Assembly (NCBI GenBank): GCA_012799255.1
Contig: JAAZLQ010000238.1
Location: forward strand, 1-16,161
Source of the DNA: Bacillota bacterium
Lineage (GTDB): Bacteria > Bacillota_G > Limnochordia > DTU010
Reading direction: 5' to 3'
Length of the DNA: 16,161 nt
Shown here: one piece after another, positions 1 to 7,181 of the stretch
Layout of the letters: each line of letters opens with the position of its first letter
Position numbering within the stretch: position 1 is the first letter of the stretch
Notes under the pieces: generated by a model
Seen by the model: only the letters and a program-made list of their open reading frames with translations
Databases searched by the model: none
Told to the model about the DNA's origin: nothing
Position numbers and translations under genes: made by a program

Positions 1-2470
1 CGCAAGGGCAAGGATCATTCCTACCTACTTTCTCCTCAACCCGGCGTGGTTTTTGCTCCACATCTCCTCCACGGTTAGTCTGAGCGTCTGCTAACCTGTC
101 TTTAGGCTGGGTTCTTTCCTCTCCCTGTACCCGAACTCTAAAGTGCATGCTAATGCAGTCCTCTTGAATGCGATTAACCATTTCCTGGAACATTTCGTAA
201 GCTTCAAACTTGTACTCCATAAGGGGATCCCGTTGGCCATAGGCCCGGAGGCCAATACCTTCTCTCAGATCATCCATCGCGCTTAAGTGGTCCATCCACT
301 TTTGATCCGTGATCTGCAAAAGTACTACTTTCTCAATATGCTCCCGTAAATCATCACTATAGTTGGCAGTTCTCTCTTTGTAAGCCTGTAGGGCTGAATC
401 AGTCAATTCGGTTGCCATTTGAGTTGGAGTGAGCTTACTCAACTCTTCCGTTGGCTTCGGCAATGGGGATCCGACAATCTCAGCATATTGTTGCCTGATC
501 GACTCCACATCCCACTCATCACGCGAAAACTTCTCATCAGCGTATCGATTTACCAAGCGCTCAAAGACAGACCCAAACATCTCATTGATGTGCCCTGAGA
601 TATTCTCATTAAGGAGTACAGCCCGCCGTTGTTGGTAAATTACTTCGCGCTGTTGATTCATCACATCGTCATATTCTAAAACTTGTTTTCTAATCTCAAA
701 GTGACGATTTTCCACCCGTTTTTGGGCACTTTCAATGGATTTACTGATTTGGGGATGATCAATAACCTGATCCTCCTCCCAGCCGAGGCGATCCATCACG
801 CCCATGATACGCTCTGACCCAAAGAGACGCATCAAATCATCTTCCATGGAGACATAAAACTGGGAAGAACCAGGGTCTCCCTGCCGTCCAGCACGTCCCC
901 TTAATTGGTTATCAATACGCCTTGATTCATGGCGCTCTGTGCCAATAATGTGCAAGCCGCCTAGCTCAACTACTCCTTCGCCCAAAACAATGTCTGTACC
1001 CCGACCGGCCATATTGGTGGCAATAGTAACCATACCTCGTTGACCAGCCTGTTTAACGATTTCTGCTTCTTTATCATGGTACTTGGCATTAAGCACCTGG
1101 TGCGGAATGCCAGCCTTCTTTAACAACTGGCTATAAAACTCCGAGGCCTCGATACTAATGGTACCAACTAACACTGGTTGCCCTGTACGATGACGCGCCA
1201 CAATATCCTCAATAATGGCCTTGGCCTTACCCCTGACGGTCTTGTAAACTGCATCAGGGAAATCTTTTCTAATCATCGGTTTGTTCGTAGGAACAACCAC
1301 CACATCCAAGCCATAGATCTTCCTGAACTCATCTTCTTCTGTCTTAGCGGTACCAGTCATCCCCGCTAACTTGGTATACATCCGAAAATAGTTTTGGTAA
1401 GTTATGGAGGCTAATGTTTGGCTTTCCTTGAGAACAGATACTCCCTCTTTAGCCTCAATACTCTGGTGCAAACCATCAGAATAACGTCTTCCCGGCATCA
1501 TTCGCCCTGTAAACTCATCAACAATCACAACTTCCCCTTCGTTGGTTACCACATAATCCCGATCGCGAATAAAGAATTCTTTCGCTTTCAGGGCTTGGTT
1601 CAAGTAGTGATTGAGTTCAAAGTTCACATCATCAAAAAGGTTATCAACACCAAGGATTTTCTCGACCCGTTCTACACCTTCCTCAGTAATGGCAATGGTT
1701 TTCGCCTTCTCGTCCACCACATAATCCCGTTCCGGCTTCAGTTGGGGAACGATCTGGGCAAAACGCATGTAGTGCCGGGCCGAATCCTCCGCTGCTCCCG
1801 AAATAATTAGCGGAGTTCTGGCCTCGTCAATTAAAATGGAGTCCACTTCGTCAACGATTGCATAGTGCAAAGACCTCTGCACCATCTGCTCAGGATGGAC
1901 AACCATGTTATCCCGTAGATAGTCAAAGCCAAATTCATTATTTGTTCCATAGGTAATATGGGAATTATACGCTTCTTGACGTTCTTCGAAACTCAGACCA
2001 TGGACAACAACTCCCACAGTTAAACCTAGGAACTTGTAAATCTGGCCCATCCATTCAGCGTCGCGCCGAGCCAAATAGTCATTAACCGTTACCACATGAA
2101 CCCCTTGATTAGTCAAGGCGTTAAGGTAAACGGGCAGGGTTGCAGTGAGAGTCTTACCTTCACCCGTTTTCATCTCGGCAATGCGTCCTTGGTGGAGGAT
2201 GATTCCCCCTAAGAGCTGTACATCAAAATGGCGCTGATTTAAGACGCGCCTTGAAGCCTCTCGAACTACTGCAAAGGCTTCTGGAAGTATATCGTCTAAA
2301 CTCGCTCCTTGAGCAAGTTTTCCTTGGAAATACTCTGTTTTACTGCGCAATTGATCATCGCTAAGGGCCTGGATTTGAGGTTCCAGATTGTTGATGGTAT
2401 CAACGATAGCACCCAGGCGCTTTAGTTCTCGTTCTGTAGGATCAAGCAAATTCTTTATCTTCTGAAGCAC
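1..2470 (-). CDS. secA: Preprotein translocase ATPase SecA (3' end cut by window edge)
   Basis: SecA is the ATP-driven motor that pushes unfolded preproteins through the SecYEG channel at the membrane. About 823 codons are present. The N-terminus reads [19 protein letters not shown]. Walker A MKTGEGKT lies at residues 100-107 and the DEVD box at 207-210. The GRGTDI and [11 protein letters not shown] helicase motifs and the [17 protein letters not shown] segment follow. The frame runs off the left edge inside the C-terminal zinc motif (NDPCPC, with C821 and C823), so only about ten residues are missing. The start is GTG at 2470, preceded by GGGAGG about eight bases upstream; the nearby ATG at 2472 is out of frame and stops at once. 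It follows the nucleotidyltransferase-like gene after a 50-base gap that holds a possible promoter. In B. subtilis secA also lies downstream of hpf. The frame is intact and the identification is secure. Confidence 0.98.
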   Translation of the reverse strand, partial: MLQKIKNLLDPTERELKRLGAIVDTINNLEPQIQALSDDQLRSKTEYFQGKLAQGASLDDILPEAFAVVREASRRVLNQRHFDVQLLGGIILHQGRIAEMKTGEGKTLTATLPVYLNALTNQGVHVVTVNDYLARRDAEWMGQIYKFLGLTVGVVVHGLSFEERQEAYNSHITYGTNNEFGFDYLRDNMVVHPEQMVQRSLHYAIVDEVDSILIDEARTPLIISGAAEDSARHYMRFAQIVPQLKPERDYVVDEKAKTIAITEEGVERVEKILGVDNLFDDVNFELNHYLNQALKAKEFFIRDRDYVVTNEGEVVIVDEFTGRMMPGRRYSDGLHQSIEAKEGVSVLKESQTLASITYQNYFRMYTKLAGMTGTAKTEEDEFRKIYGLDVVVVPTNKPMIRKDFPDAVYKTVRGKAKAIIEDIVARHRTGQPVLVGTISIEASEFYSQLLKKAGIPHQVLNAKYHDKEAEIVKQAGQRGMVTIATNMAGRGTDIVLGEGVVELGGLHIIGTERHESRRIDNQLRGRAGRQGDPGSSQFYVSMEDDLMRLFGSERIMGVMDRLGWEEDQVIDHPQISKSIESAQKRVENRHFEIRKQVLEYDDVMNQQREVIYQQRRAVLLNENISGHINEMFGSVFERLVNRYADEKFSRDEWDVESIRQQYAEIVGSPLPKPTEELSKLTPTQMATELTDSALQAYKERTANYSDDLREHIEKVVLLQITDQKWMDHLSAMDDLREGIGLRAYGQRDPLMEYKFEAYEMFQEMVNRIQEDCISMHFRVRVQGEERTQPKDRLADAQTNRGGDVEQKPRRVEEKVGRNDPCPC

Positions 2471-2489
2471 ATTTCTACCTCCCGGCTCT

Positions 2490-2518
2490 ATTGTACTATG
2501 GCACGGGGTTACCCGCAA
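2490..2518 (-). promoter_or_regulatory. Possible sigma-A promoter for secA
   Basis: On the minus strand TTGCGG (2518-2513) and TACAAT (2495-2490) are separated by 17 bases in the gap before secA. The -10 matches five of six consensus positions and the -35 only three. A short GGG-TAA-CCC inverted repeat lies in the spacer. B. subtilis secA has its own promoter, so this is plausible, but transcription from the hpf side may be enough. Confidence 0.35.
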
Positions 2519-2520
2519 AC

Positions 2521-3636
2521 TTAGTCTGTTCCCTTGCTGCCAGCATCCACCAACGCCCATAGCCCCCCGGCAACTAGGGAATGGCCTCCAAGTAAGACGG
2601 GGATTGGTGCTTCCATGGCCGCTTGCGTAAACTCCCTCAGCGAGGGATGGGTTATCAACTCCACTTCTCCCAAGTCTGAAGCAAAACGATCTGTCGCACT
2701 TAACTTCCATTGAAAGTGTTCGAAGAGTACCCTGGTATCTAAGACGGCACCTTGGGCCAATTCGGCTAAAAACTGGAAGAATTTTCGATAACCTAGTTCT
2801 TCGATTAATTTACCCATCAGTGTCCTAACTTCACCTCTGGCATCCCGACCAAGGGATTTCATGCCCCGTTCTTCTGAGTACAGGCGCAGGCGACAGCGAG
2901 TATTTACATCAAGATATTGGAACAAATTGGAACCAACTCGCCCATAGATGATCAATTCTCCTAAAGGATTGCTGAGTAAATTCTTGATCTCTCCATAACG
3001 CGAAAAATCCCAGTTCAGACCCTGGACCGCGGCGCGCGTATGTACACCCAAGCTTGGGTGTACCGACATAATTAGAACATCAGAAGGTGTATCCACATCA
3101 AAATTCAGACCTAGACTTCGTTGTATTGGAATAGAACGTAAACCACCTTCATTACTAAGTGCGAGTGCCAGAGTGTTGTCAATGGGTGGCAGGTTAATCC
3201 GCTTTAAGGCGTTCCCAGGTGAGAAACCCACAATATCAGCAGAATAATAGTTATTAGCCAGAAGTACTTCTTCATTTTGCTCTAAAAGCTCACGCAAATA
3301 TTGAAGTTCGAAAGAAGAAATCAGGGGAGCGGCTGCTCCCCCCATGTATAACACTTTCTCCAAATGGTATTGATCCACCACATCACGTAAACGCCGACCA
3401 AAATGGAAGGGTTCGTCGTCAATGTCCTCCTTAAGGACCACTTGCACATTGGCTGTCTCTAATCTGGAGTGAAGCTCTGGGTAGGATGTAACTACCACAA
3501 TTTGGTTAAACCCACCTTGCTGAGCCCGATCCACCAGATCTAAGACCATACCCAGCCTTACCATTTGCATTTGTGCTTCCAGTGTCCCTTGAGCGAGACC
3601 ACCTTCAAAGATAACTAAAGTTACTGTAGGAACCAT
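2521..3636 (-). CDS. CofC/MobA-like nucleotidyltransferase-fold protein of unknown function
   Basis: I do not recognise a named family for this 371-residue protein. The N-terminal ~190 residues look like a GT-A nucleotidyltransferase domain (MobA, IspD, CofC type): a beta strand at 3-10, IVVVTSYPE at 46-54, a strand VLYMGG at 95-100 followed by APLISSFE, and FDVDTPSD at 179-186, close to the D-x-DTP-x-DL signature of CofC-type guanylyltransferases. Residues 101-103 are AAA where such enzymes usually carry a metal-binding GD-x-P aspartate, and the usual N-terminal G-rich KxxxR loop is not obvious, so activity may be lost or altered. The C-terminal ~180 residues resemble nothing I can name. The open frame extends upstream into hpf, but ATG 3636, one base after the hpf stop, gives the domain's natural N-terminus; no Shine-Dalgarno is seen there, suggesting translational coupling to hpf. 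Gene reality is clear; function is not. Confidence 0.88.
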   Translation of the reverse strand: MVPTVTLVIFEGGLAQGTLEAQMQMVRLGMVLDLVDRAQQGGFNQIVVVTSYPELHSRLETANVQVVLKEDIDDEPFHFGRRLRDVVDQYHLEKVLYMGGAAAPLISSFELQYLRELLEQNEEVLLANNYYSADIVGFSPGNALKRINLPPIDNTLALALSNEGGLRSIPIQRSLGLNFDVDTPSDVLIMSVHPSLGVHTRAAVQGLNWDFSRYGEIKNLLSNPLGELIIYGRVGSNLFQYLDVNTRCRLRLYSEERGMKSLGRDARGEVRTLMGKLIEELGYRKFFQFLAELAQGAVLDTRVLFEHFQWKLSATDRFASDLGEVELITHPSLREFTQAAMEAPIPVLLGGHSLVAGGLWALVDAGSKGTD

Positions 3637-3637
3637 T

Positions 3638-4189
3638 TTAGAACTGCGATTCGATAAGCCCATAGTTTCCATCGCGGCGTTTGTAGACAACACTTACTTC
3701 TCCACTATCTGCATCTCTAAAAACAAAGAAGTCATGACCCAAAAGCTCCATCTGCATTACTGCTTCTTCGACGTCCATGGGTTTTAGAGCAAAGCGTTTC
3801 GTCCTGACAATGCGTGGAGTAGGAACCTCTTCGTCCGACTCTGCACCTTGGGAAGGTGCCTGGAATTCTCCAAGTTTAGGTCCTTGAGTCTTACGGCCAA
3901 ATTTAGTTCTATACTTATTGAACTGCCGTTCAATACGATCAACCGCACCATCAATGGAAGTATACATATCCCCGGTTTTTCCTTCTCCCCTAAGCAGAAC
4001 ACCAGATAGGTTCATGGTTACTTCAGCAATGTGAATGCCCCGTTCTGTCCTTAACATCACTTCTGCAGAAGCTGTTTGATTATCATTGAGGTATTTTTCA
4101 AGCTTGGAAACTTTCTTTTCTACGTACCCACGTAAAGCTTGAGTAATCTCGAGGTTCTTTCCTGAAATAGTGATTCTAATTGTGGCCAT
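3638..4189 (-). CDS. hpf: Ribosome hibernation promoting factor, long form
   Basis: Long HPF binds idle 70S ribosomes and pairs them into inactive 100S dimers in stationary phase. The 183 residues match the long form: an N-terminal S30AE domain (about 1-100, starting MATIRITISGKNLEIT), a charged linker (about 103-125), and the C-terminal dimerisation domain (about 126-183, with IVRTKRFALKPMDVEEAV and LLGHDFFVFRDADSGEVSVVYKRRDG). Start ATG 4189 has GAAGGAG nine bases upstream. The B. subtilis orthologue (yvyD) sits in the same place, between the fliT end of the flagellar operon and secA. Here it is separated from that operon by a cold-shock gene and its terminator, so it needs its own promoter. 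The gene is intact, and the next gene starts one base after its stop. Confidence 0.98.
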   Translation of the reverse strand: MATIRITISGKNLEITQALRGYVEKKVSKLEKYLNDNQTASAEVMLRTERGIHIAEVTMNLSGVLLRGEGKTGDMYTSIDGAVDRIERQFNKYRTKFGRKTQGPKLGEFQAPSQGAESDEEVPTPRIVRTKRFALKPMDVEEAVMQMELLGHDFFVFRDADSGEVSVVYKRRDGNYGLIESQF

Positions 4190-4233
4190 CTAACTCACTC
4201 CTTCAATGATAAACTTTGCTCATCCACTTATTG

Positions 4234-4264
4234 ATAATATTACCCATGAGACATGGAAAATCCT
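4234..4264 (-). promoter_or_regulatory. Candidate hpf promoter (sigma-H-like or sigma-A-like)
   Basis: Between the csp terminator and hpf the minus strand shows AGGATTT (4264-4258), 12 bases, then GGGTAAT (4245-4239). This is one mismatch from the sigma-H pattern AGGAWWW-N11-12-RnnGAAT; B. subtilis yvyD is known to use sigma-H. The same stretch also offers TATTAT (4239-4234) as a sigma-A -10, without a good -35. A CCATG-TCT-CATGG inverted repeat sits between the elements. Tentative. Confidence 0.3.
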
Positions 4265-4273
4265 TCCCGCTAG

Positions 4274-4315
4274 AAAAAAATGGACTGAGTTAACACATTG
4301 TGTTTAACTCAGTCC
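4274..4315 (-). terminator. Rho-independent terminator of the cold-shock gene
   Basis: On the minus strand a 12-bp perfect stem (GGACTGAGTTAA, with its partner at 4282-4293) closes a short partly paired loop and is followed at once by a run of seven T after one A (4280-4274). It begins eight bases past the csp stop codon. It separates csp from hpf. Confidence 0.93.
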
Positions 4316-4322
4316 CTCGACA

Positions 4323-4523
4323 TCACAGTTTCACTACATTGGAAGCTTGTGGCCCGCGTTCACCAGAAACAATCTCAAACTCAACACTTTCGCCCTCTTG
4401 AAGGGATTTGAACCCCTCCTCTTGGATTGCTGAAAAGTGTACGAATACATCGCCTTCTCCGTCGTCTCGCTCAATGAAGCCATAGCCCTTTTCAGCGTTA
4501 AACCATTTCACCTTGCCTAACAT
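4323..4523 (-). CDS. csp: Cold shock protein, CspA family
   Basis: This is a 66-residue single cold-shock domain that binds single-stranded RNA and DNA and melts secondary structure. Both RNA-binding motifs are present: RNP1 as KGYGFIERD (about 12-20) and RNP2 as VFVHFSAI (about 26-33). It begins [16 protein letters not shown], typical of Bacillota CspB/CspD. AGGAGG lies 11 bases before ATG 4523, slightly far but clear. The gene has its own promoter and terminator, so it is a monocistronic insertion between the flagellar operon and hpf relative to B. subtilis. The exact paralogue cannot be told from sequence alone. Confidence 0.97.
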   Translation of the reverse strand: MLGKVKWFNAEKGYGFIERDDGEGDVFVHFSAIQEEGFKSLQEGESVEFEIVSGERGPQASNVVKL

Positions 4524-4579
4524 TAGTAAACATTCCTCCTAAGCTTTGAAACTGCCGGTCACAACCTTCCGGTAACTAA

Positions 4580-4609
4580 ACTTTAACATAACTACAAGTC
4601 ATTTGTCAA
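4580..4609 (-). promoter_or_regulatory. Sigma-A promoter of the cold-shock gene
   Basis: The minus strand carries a perfect -35 TTGACA (4609-4604), an 18-base spacer and TAAAGT (4585-4580) preceded by an extended -10 TG. Transcription would begin near 4573, leaving about 50 bases of leader, which contains ACCGG twice as a direct repeat. A 7-bp inverted repeat AAGGTTT-N3-AAACCTT (4608-4624) overlaps the edge of the -35 box; it may be an operator or a weak end signal for the flagellar operon. Confidence 0.75.
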
Positions 4610-4636
4610 GGTTTGGAAAACCTTCACGAACCAAAA

Positions 4637-5098
4637 CTATTTCTTCCCGTAGGCTCTACCTGCCCTTTTCATTTGGACACTCTTAGGCTGGTGCGGTTGG
4701 TTGCGCTCCAAGTATTGGCTGAGAGCTGCTTCATTCTGACGTTCCTGGTTTTCTAACCTCTCTAGAACTGGCACCAATTGGGCAACAGCTGCCTCCAACT
4801 CAGCTAAGTCATCTTGGTAATAAACCGGCGCAACTAACTTCAGCTGCGGTATGGAAAAACTGGTGATACCAAAATGGTCAACCAACTGCTCCTGGATGGA
4901 CTTTATCTTCTGTTCATGTTCACCGGCCGACTTTAACAGTCCTTCCTTTTCTTTAAGGACCTGTAAAAGCCGATCCAGATCGCCGTTCTTGATTAAATCC
5001 CCCTCTTGAGAACCCACTTCGCCAATTTCCTTGTAGAGCTGCAGTTGCCCTTTGTAAGTATCGGTTAGCTCGGCGAACTTGTCTCGGATTTCCCTCAT
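4637..5098 (-). CDS. FliT-like flagellar export chaperone (putative)
   Basis: This 153-residue, strongly helical, charged protein is predicted to be a FlgN/FliT-type chaperone. FliT proteins hold the filament cap protein FliD, or act as export chaperones in the cytoplasm. Evidence is mainly position: its ATG overlaps the fliS stop by four bases (ATGA), the place fliT holds in B. subtilis. The first ~75 residues are rich in K, E, L and Q, as expected for a coiled-coil helical bundle. The C-terminus is basic (PKSVQMKRAGRAYGKK), a less usual trait. It is the last gene of the flagellar operon. No fliD lies next to it, so its client is not evident. Sequence divergence in this family is high, so the name rests on context. 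Confidence 0.8.
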   Translation of the reverse strand: MREIRDKFAELTDTYKGQLQLYKEIGEVGSQEGDLIKNGDLDRLLQVLKEKEGLLKSAGEHEQKIKSIQEQLVDHFGITSFSIPQLKLVAPVYYQDDLAELEAAVAQLVPVLERLENQERQNEAALSQYLERNQPHQPKSVQMKRAGRAYGKK

Positions 5099-5466
5099 TT
5101 AGTTTGAAACACCACCTGCTCCCAAGTGTCCCTAAGCTCGCCTAGCATGCGTACCGCTTCATCAACAATTGCTGGATCCTTCTTTACATTTGCCTGCACT
5201 AAAAGGTCGTAAATGTATGTGTATAACTGCTGCAAATTGTGGGCGATTTCACCCACACTAAGATCCAGTGCTAGGATTAGTTCATTTACTATGTCCTGAG
5301 CTCGAATCAATCGACCACTAGCCTCTTCAAGTTGACCTTCCCCCATAAACTCCTTAGATTGACGGGCGAATCTTATTGCCCCGTCAAATAGCATCAAAAG
5401 TAGCTCACCTTGGGATGCAGTGGACACTTGTGTCTGTTTGTACATCTGATAAGCATGTGCTGTCAC
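5095..5466 (-). CDS. fliS: Flagellin export chaperone FliS
   Basis: FliS binds the disordered C-terminus of flagellin in the cytoplasm and keeps it from polymerising before export. The 123 residues match the family in length and in its conserved N-terminus: AYQMYKQTQVSTASQGELLLMLFDGAIRFARQ is split here as AYQMYKQTQVSTASQ (5-19) followed by GELLLMLFDGAIRFARQ (20-36). Start is GTG 5466, with AGGGGGG seven bases upstream; that Shine-Dalgarno overlaps the flaG stop codon. It overlaps the FliT-like gene by four bases. In B. subtilis fliD would lie just upstream; here flaG does. Confidence 0.96.
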   Translation of the reverse strand: MTAHAYQMYKQTQVSTASQGELLLMLFDGAIRFARQSKEFMGEGQLEEASGRLIRAQDIVNELILALDLSVGEIAHNLQQLYTYIYDLLVQANVKKDPAIVDEAVRMLGELRDTWEQVVFQTK

Positions 5467-5478
5467 TAAATAACCCCC

Positions 5479-5847
5479 CTAAGCCCGTTCGTCAATCAAA
5501 AGCCCTATCATCTCCCGAATACGGGCCACTGTATCCAATACATCTTCGGGAGGGATTTCCTTGATTACTTCGTCTGTAGAAACATCCACAACCTTAACCA
5601 TGATTTGCTGCGTGTCCTCGTGAATAGAAAACCTAAGTGCACGATTTACGTGTTCGATGGCATTGTTTATTGTCTCTACAGCATCTTGCACATCATCTCT
5701 CAAAGCATCTTCAAACTGCTTTCCCTCTTTCACCAACCGTTCAGTTATAGATTCGCCCGCGGTAAGCCGTTCCGTACTTTTCCCGTGGAACATAGCCCGC
5801 GGGGTTGACTCTACCCTAAACAAATCCGACGTAGCTAAAACCTTCAT
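5479..5847 (-). CDS. flaG: FlaG family flagellar protein
   Basis: FlaG proteins influence filament length or assembly; the molecular role is poorly known. The 122-residue protein has a variable N-terminal half and a conserved FlaG domain from about residue 60: ALRFSIHEDTQQIMVKVVDV followed by STDEVIKEIPPEDVLDTVA. The signature I-x-E-IPPE is clear. A Shine-Dalgarno GGGAGG lies about eight bases before ATG 5847. It sits directly after csrA, where B. subtilis has hag. Its 41-base leader contains GGA motifs right after the csrA stop and at the Shine-Dalgarno, a possible CsrA target. Confidence 0.94.
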   Translation of the reverse strand: MKVLATSDLFRVESTPRAMFHGKSTERLTAGESITERLVKEGKQFEDALRDDVQDAVETINNAIEHVNRALRFSIHEDTQQIMVKVVDVSTDEVIKEIPPEDVLDTVARIREMIGLLIDERA

Positions 5848-5888
5848 AAGTCAACCCTCCCTCCCTTGTCTGTTCTCTCTGTTAGTCC

Positions 5889-6125
5889 TTAAGGCCGTGA
5901 ATCTCGAAGTACCCGTTCAAGAACCCCCACATCTACTTGTCGGTTGATGGCAGCTCTTCGGTTCTCAGCCTGGATCTCTTCATAAACTTCATGGCGATGA
6001 ACCATAACATCCCGTGGGGCATCGATGCCAATTTTAACTTGGTCCCCCCGTACGTCCACCACAACAATACGAATGTGATCGCCAATCATAATACTCTGAT
6101 CTACTTTGCGCGTTAATACCAGCAT
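5889..6125 (-). CDS. csrA: Carbon storage regulator CsrA (RNA-binding translational regulator)
   Basis: CsrA is a small dimeric RNA-binding protein that blocks ribosome binding at GGA motifs; in Bacillus it represses flagellin translation and is held off by FliW. The 78 residues begin [20 protein letters not shown]. The RNA-contacting residues L4, R6 and R44 (in [16 protein letters not shown]) are all present. The C-terminal tail (about 60-78) is of the length seen in FliW-partnered CsrA. Start ATG 6125 has GGGAGGGA nine to ten bases upstream. The gene follows fliW after 45 bases that form a hairpin with GGA in the loop, suggesting autoregulation. Confidence 0.98.
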   Translation of the reverse strand: MLVLTRKVDQSIMIGDHIRIVVVDVRGDQVKIGIDAPRDVMVHRHEVYEEIQAENRRAAINRQVDVGVLERVLRDSRP

Positions 6126-6138
6126 ATCTCGTCCCTCC

Positions 6139-6168
6139 CTGGACTTTATTCTTCCCGAATTAGTCCAG
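6139..6168 (-). promoter_or_regulatory. csrA leader hairpin with GGA in the loop (candidate CsrA site)
   Basis: On the minus strand CTGGACT (6168-6162) pairs with AGTCCAG (6145-6139), and inside it ATTC pairs with GAAT around the loop GGGAA. CsrA proteins favour GGA in hairpin loops. A second GGA lies in the csrA Shine-Dalgarno (GGGAGGGA), directly after the stem. No T run follows, so it is not a terminator. Autoregulation is an inference. Confidence 0.6.
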
Positions 6169-6170
6169 AA

Positions 6171-6674
6171 TTAGACAGACTCCTGAACCTCTTCATCTTT
6201 ATGCTGAGCTTTACTTTGCTGTTGCAACAAATAGGCATTTTTCTGCATTTCGGCAATCACATTATGCCTGGTATGATACTTGTCCCCTTGAATAATCAAT
6301 TGGACACCTAATAATTCTTTAGTGTTGATCACTACCGGCGCTTGTAGATTCACCGTCATCTCGGCCACATTCTCAGGGATAGTGACAATTCCATAGACTC
6401 TACCATCTTCAGGCGAGTTCATGCGCAAGAGATCAATATCCTCTTCACTTAACTCCACAGCGTAATCAGAGCGTACCAGCTCGGGCATGATAATCACAAA
6501 GCTAAGATCTGGTTCCTCCACCGATTGCAAGAAGCTGAACACGCTGTTTTCTTGCTCTAAAATCACATATTGTCGATAATCGGCGAAACCTAAGATTCCC
6601 CGCGGAAAACGGATAATTTCATCTTCATTTACCTCGATAAGACCGTGTCTTGTTTCTAACTCCACCGAATCCAC
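6171..6674 (-). CDS. fliW: Flagellar assembly factor FliW (CsrA antagonist)
   Basis: FliW binds either flagellin or CsrA, linking flagellin level to translation in a partner switch. The 167 residues match the family: LETRHGLIEVNEDEIIRFPRG is present near the N-terminus (GLIEVNEDEIIRFPRGILGF at 11-30), followed by EEPDLSFVIIMP (53-64), and MTVNLQAPVVINTKELLGVQ. It lies directly before csrA, as in Bacillus. The listed start is GTG 6674, six bases after the upstream stop and with little Shine-Dalgarno. The next in-frame GTG at 6665 has GGGGTG six bases before it and gives an N-terminus closer to known FliW, so 6665 may be the true start. The C-terminus is rich in Q and E. Confidence 0.97.
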   Translation of the reverse strand: MDSVELETRHGLIEVNEDEIIRFPRGILGFADYRQYVILEQENSVFSFLQSVEEPDLSFVIIMPELVRSDYAVELSEEDIDLLRMNSPEDGRVYGIVTIPENVAEMTVNLQAPVVINTKELLGVQLIIQGDKYHTRHNVIAEMQKNAYLLQQQSKAQHKDEEVQESV

Positions 6675-6680
6675 CCCATT

Positions 6681-7169
6681 TTAACCACGTACATCCACAT
6701 GTACCCCACCTAAAGTCCAGGTGATAGTTGGCGGACGAACCTGGTGTTGAATTGTAACCCCTCCCTGGTTCCAGTTAATCTCCTGTGAATAGTTGAACCG
6801 GATGCGTGGCCTAGTCGTAGGCGCGGATCTTATGTTAAGCTCTGGGATCCTCGCATCCATCTTCCGTCTGGCTTGATCTGCAAAGATCATCTCTTCTCTA
6901 AAATGTCCCGCCCTTTGTAGTACTTCATCGCCTTCAGCCGCCATTTTACCGATAGATTCGATCACCTTGTGATAGGCATTGTCCCTCACCTGACGACTAA
7001 AATACTCAAATCCACCGATCCCTAGCTCATTACGGCACTGTAGTTGGTCAATCTCCATTTCGGGACCATGCGTGGTAATTTGCACCCGTGACACCTGCTG
7101 CTCAATCTGGGCCCTGGGCCAATGGTATTCTACTTGAAAGCTAGGGTAAGTTGTTGTTATCTGCAGCAT
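6681..7169 (-). CDS. yviE: DUF6470 family flagellar-operon protein (YviE-like)
   Basis: YviE-type proteins occur between flgL and fliW in Bacillota; their function is unknown. The 162 residues begin MLQITTTYPSFQVEY and contain the typical pattern of alternating hydrophobic strands, a central GFEYFSRQVRDNAYHKVIES helix, and a C-terminus rich in W, N and V (FNYSQEINWNQGGVTI). No membrane segment or signal is seen. An upstream TTG at 7175 is in frame, but AAGGTGG sits seven bases before ATG 7169 and only one base before the TTG, which decides for the ATG. The Shine-Dalgarno overlaps the flgL stop codon. Confidence 0.92.
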   Translation of the reverse strand: MLQITTTYPSFQVEYHWPRAQIEQQVSRVQITTHGPEMEIDQLQCRNELGIGGFEYFSRQVRDNAYHKVIESIGKMAAEGDEVLQRAGHFREEMIFADQARRKMDARIPELNIRSAPTTRPRIRFNYSQEINWNQGGVTIQHQVRPPTITWTLGGVHVDVRG

Positions 7170-7181
7170 GACCAATCCACC

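Noticed and set aside
1418..1810. Plus-strand 130-residue open frame inside secA
   Set aside because: It is antisense to highly conserved SecA coding sequence and shows no protein-like features or Shine-Dalgarno.
6560..6600. GCCGATTA on the minus strand within fliW as a second sigma-D promoter
   Set aside because: No TAAA element lies 14 to 16 bases upstream.
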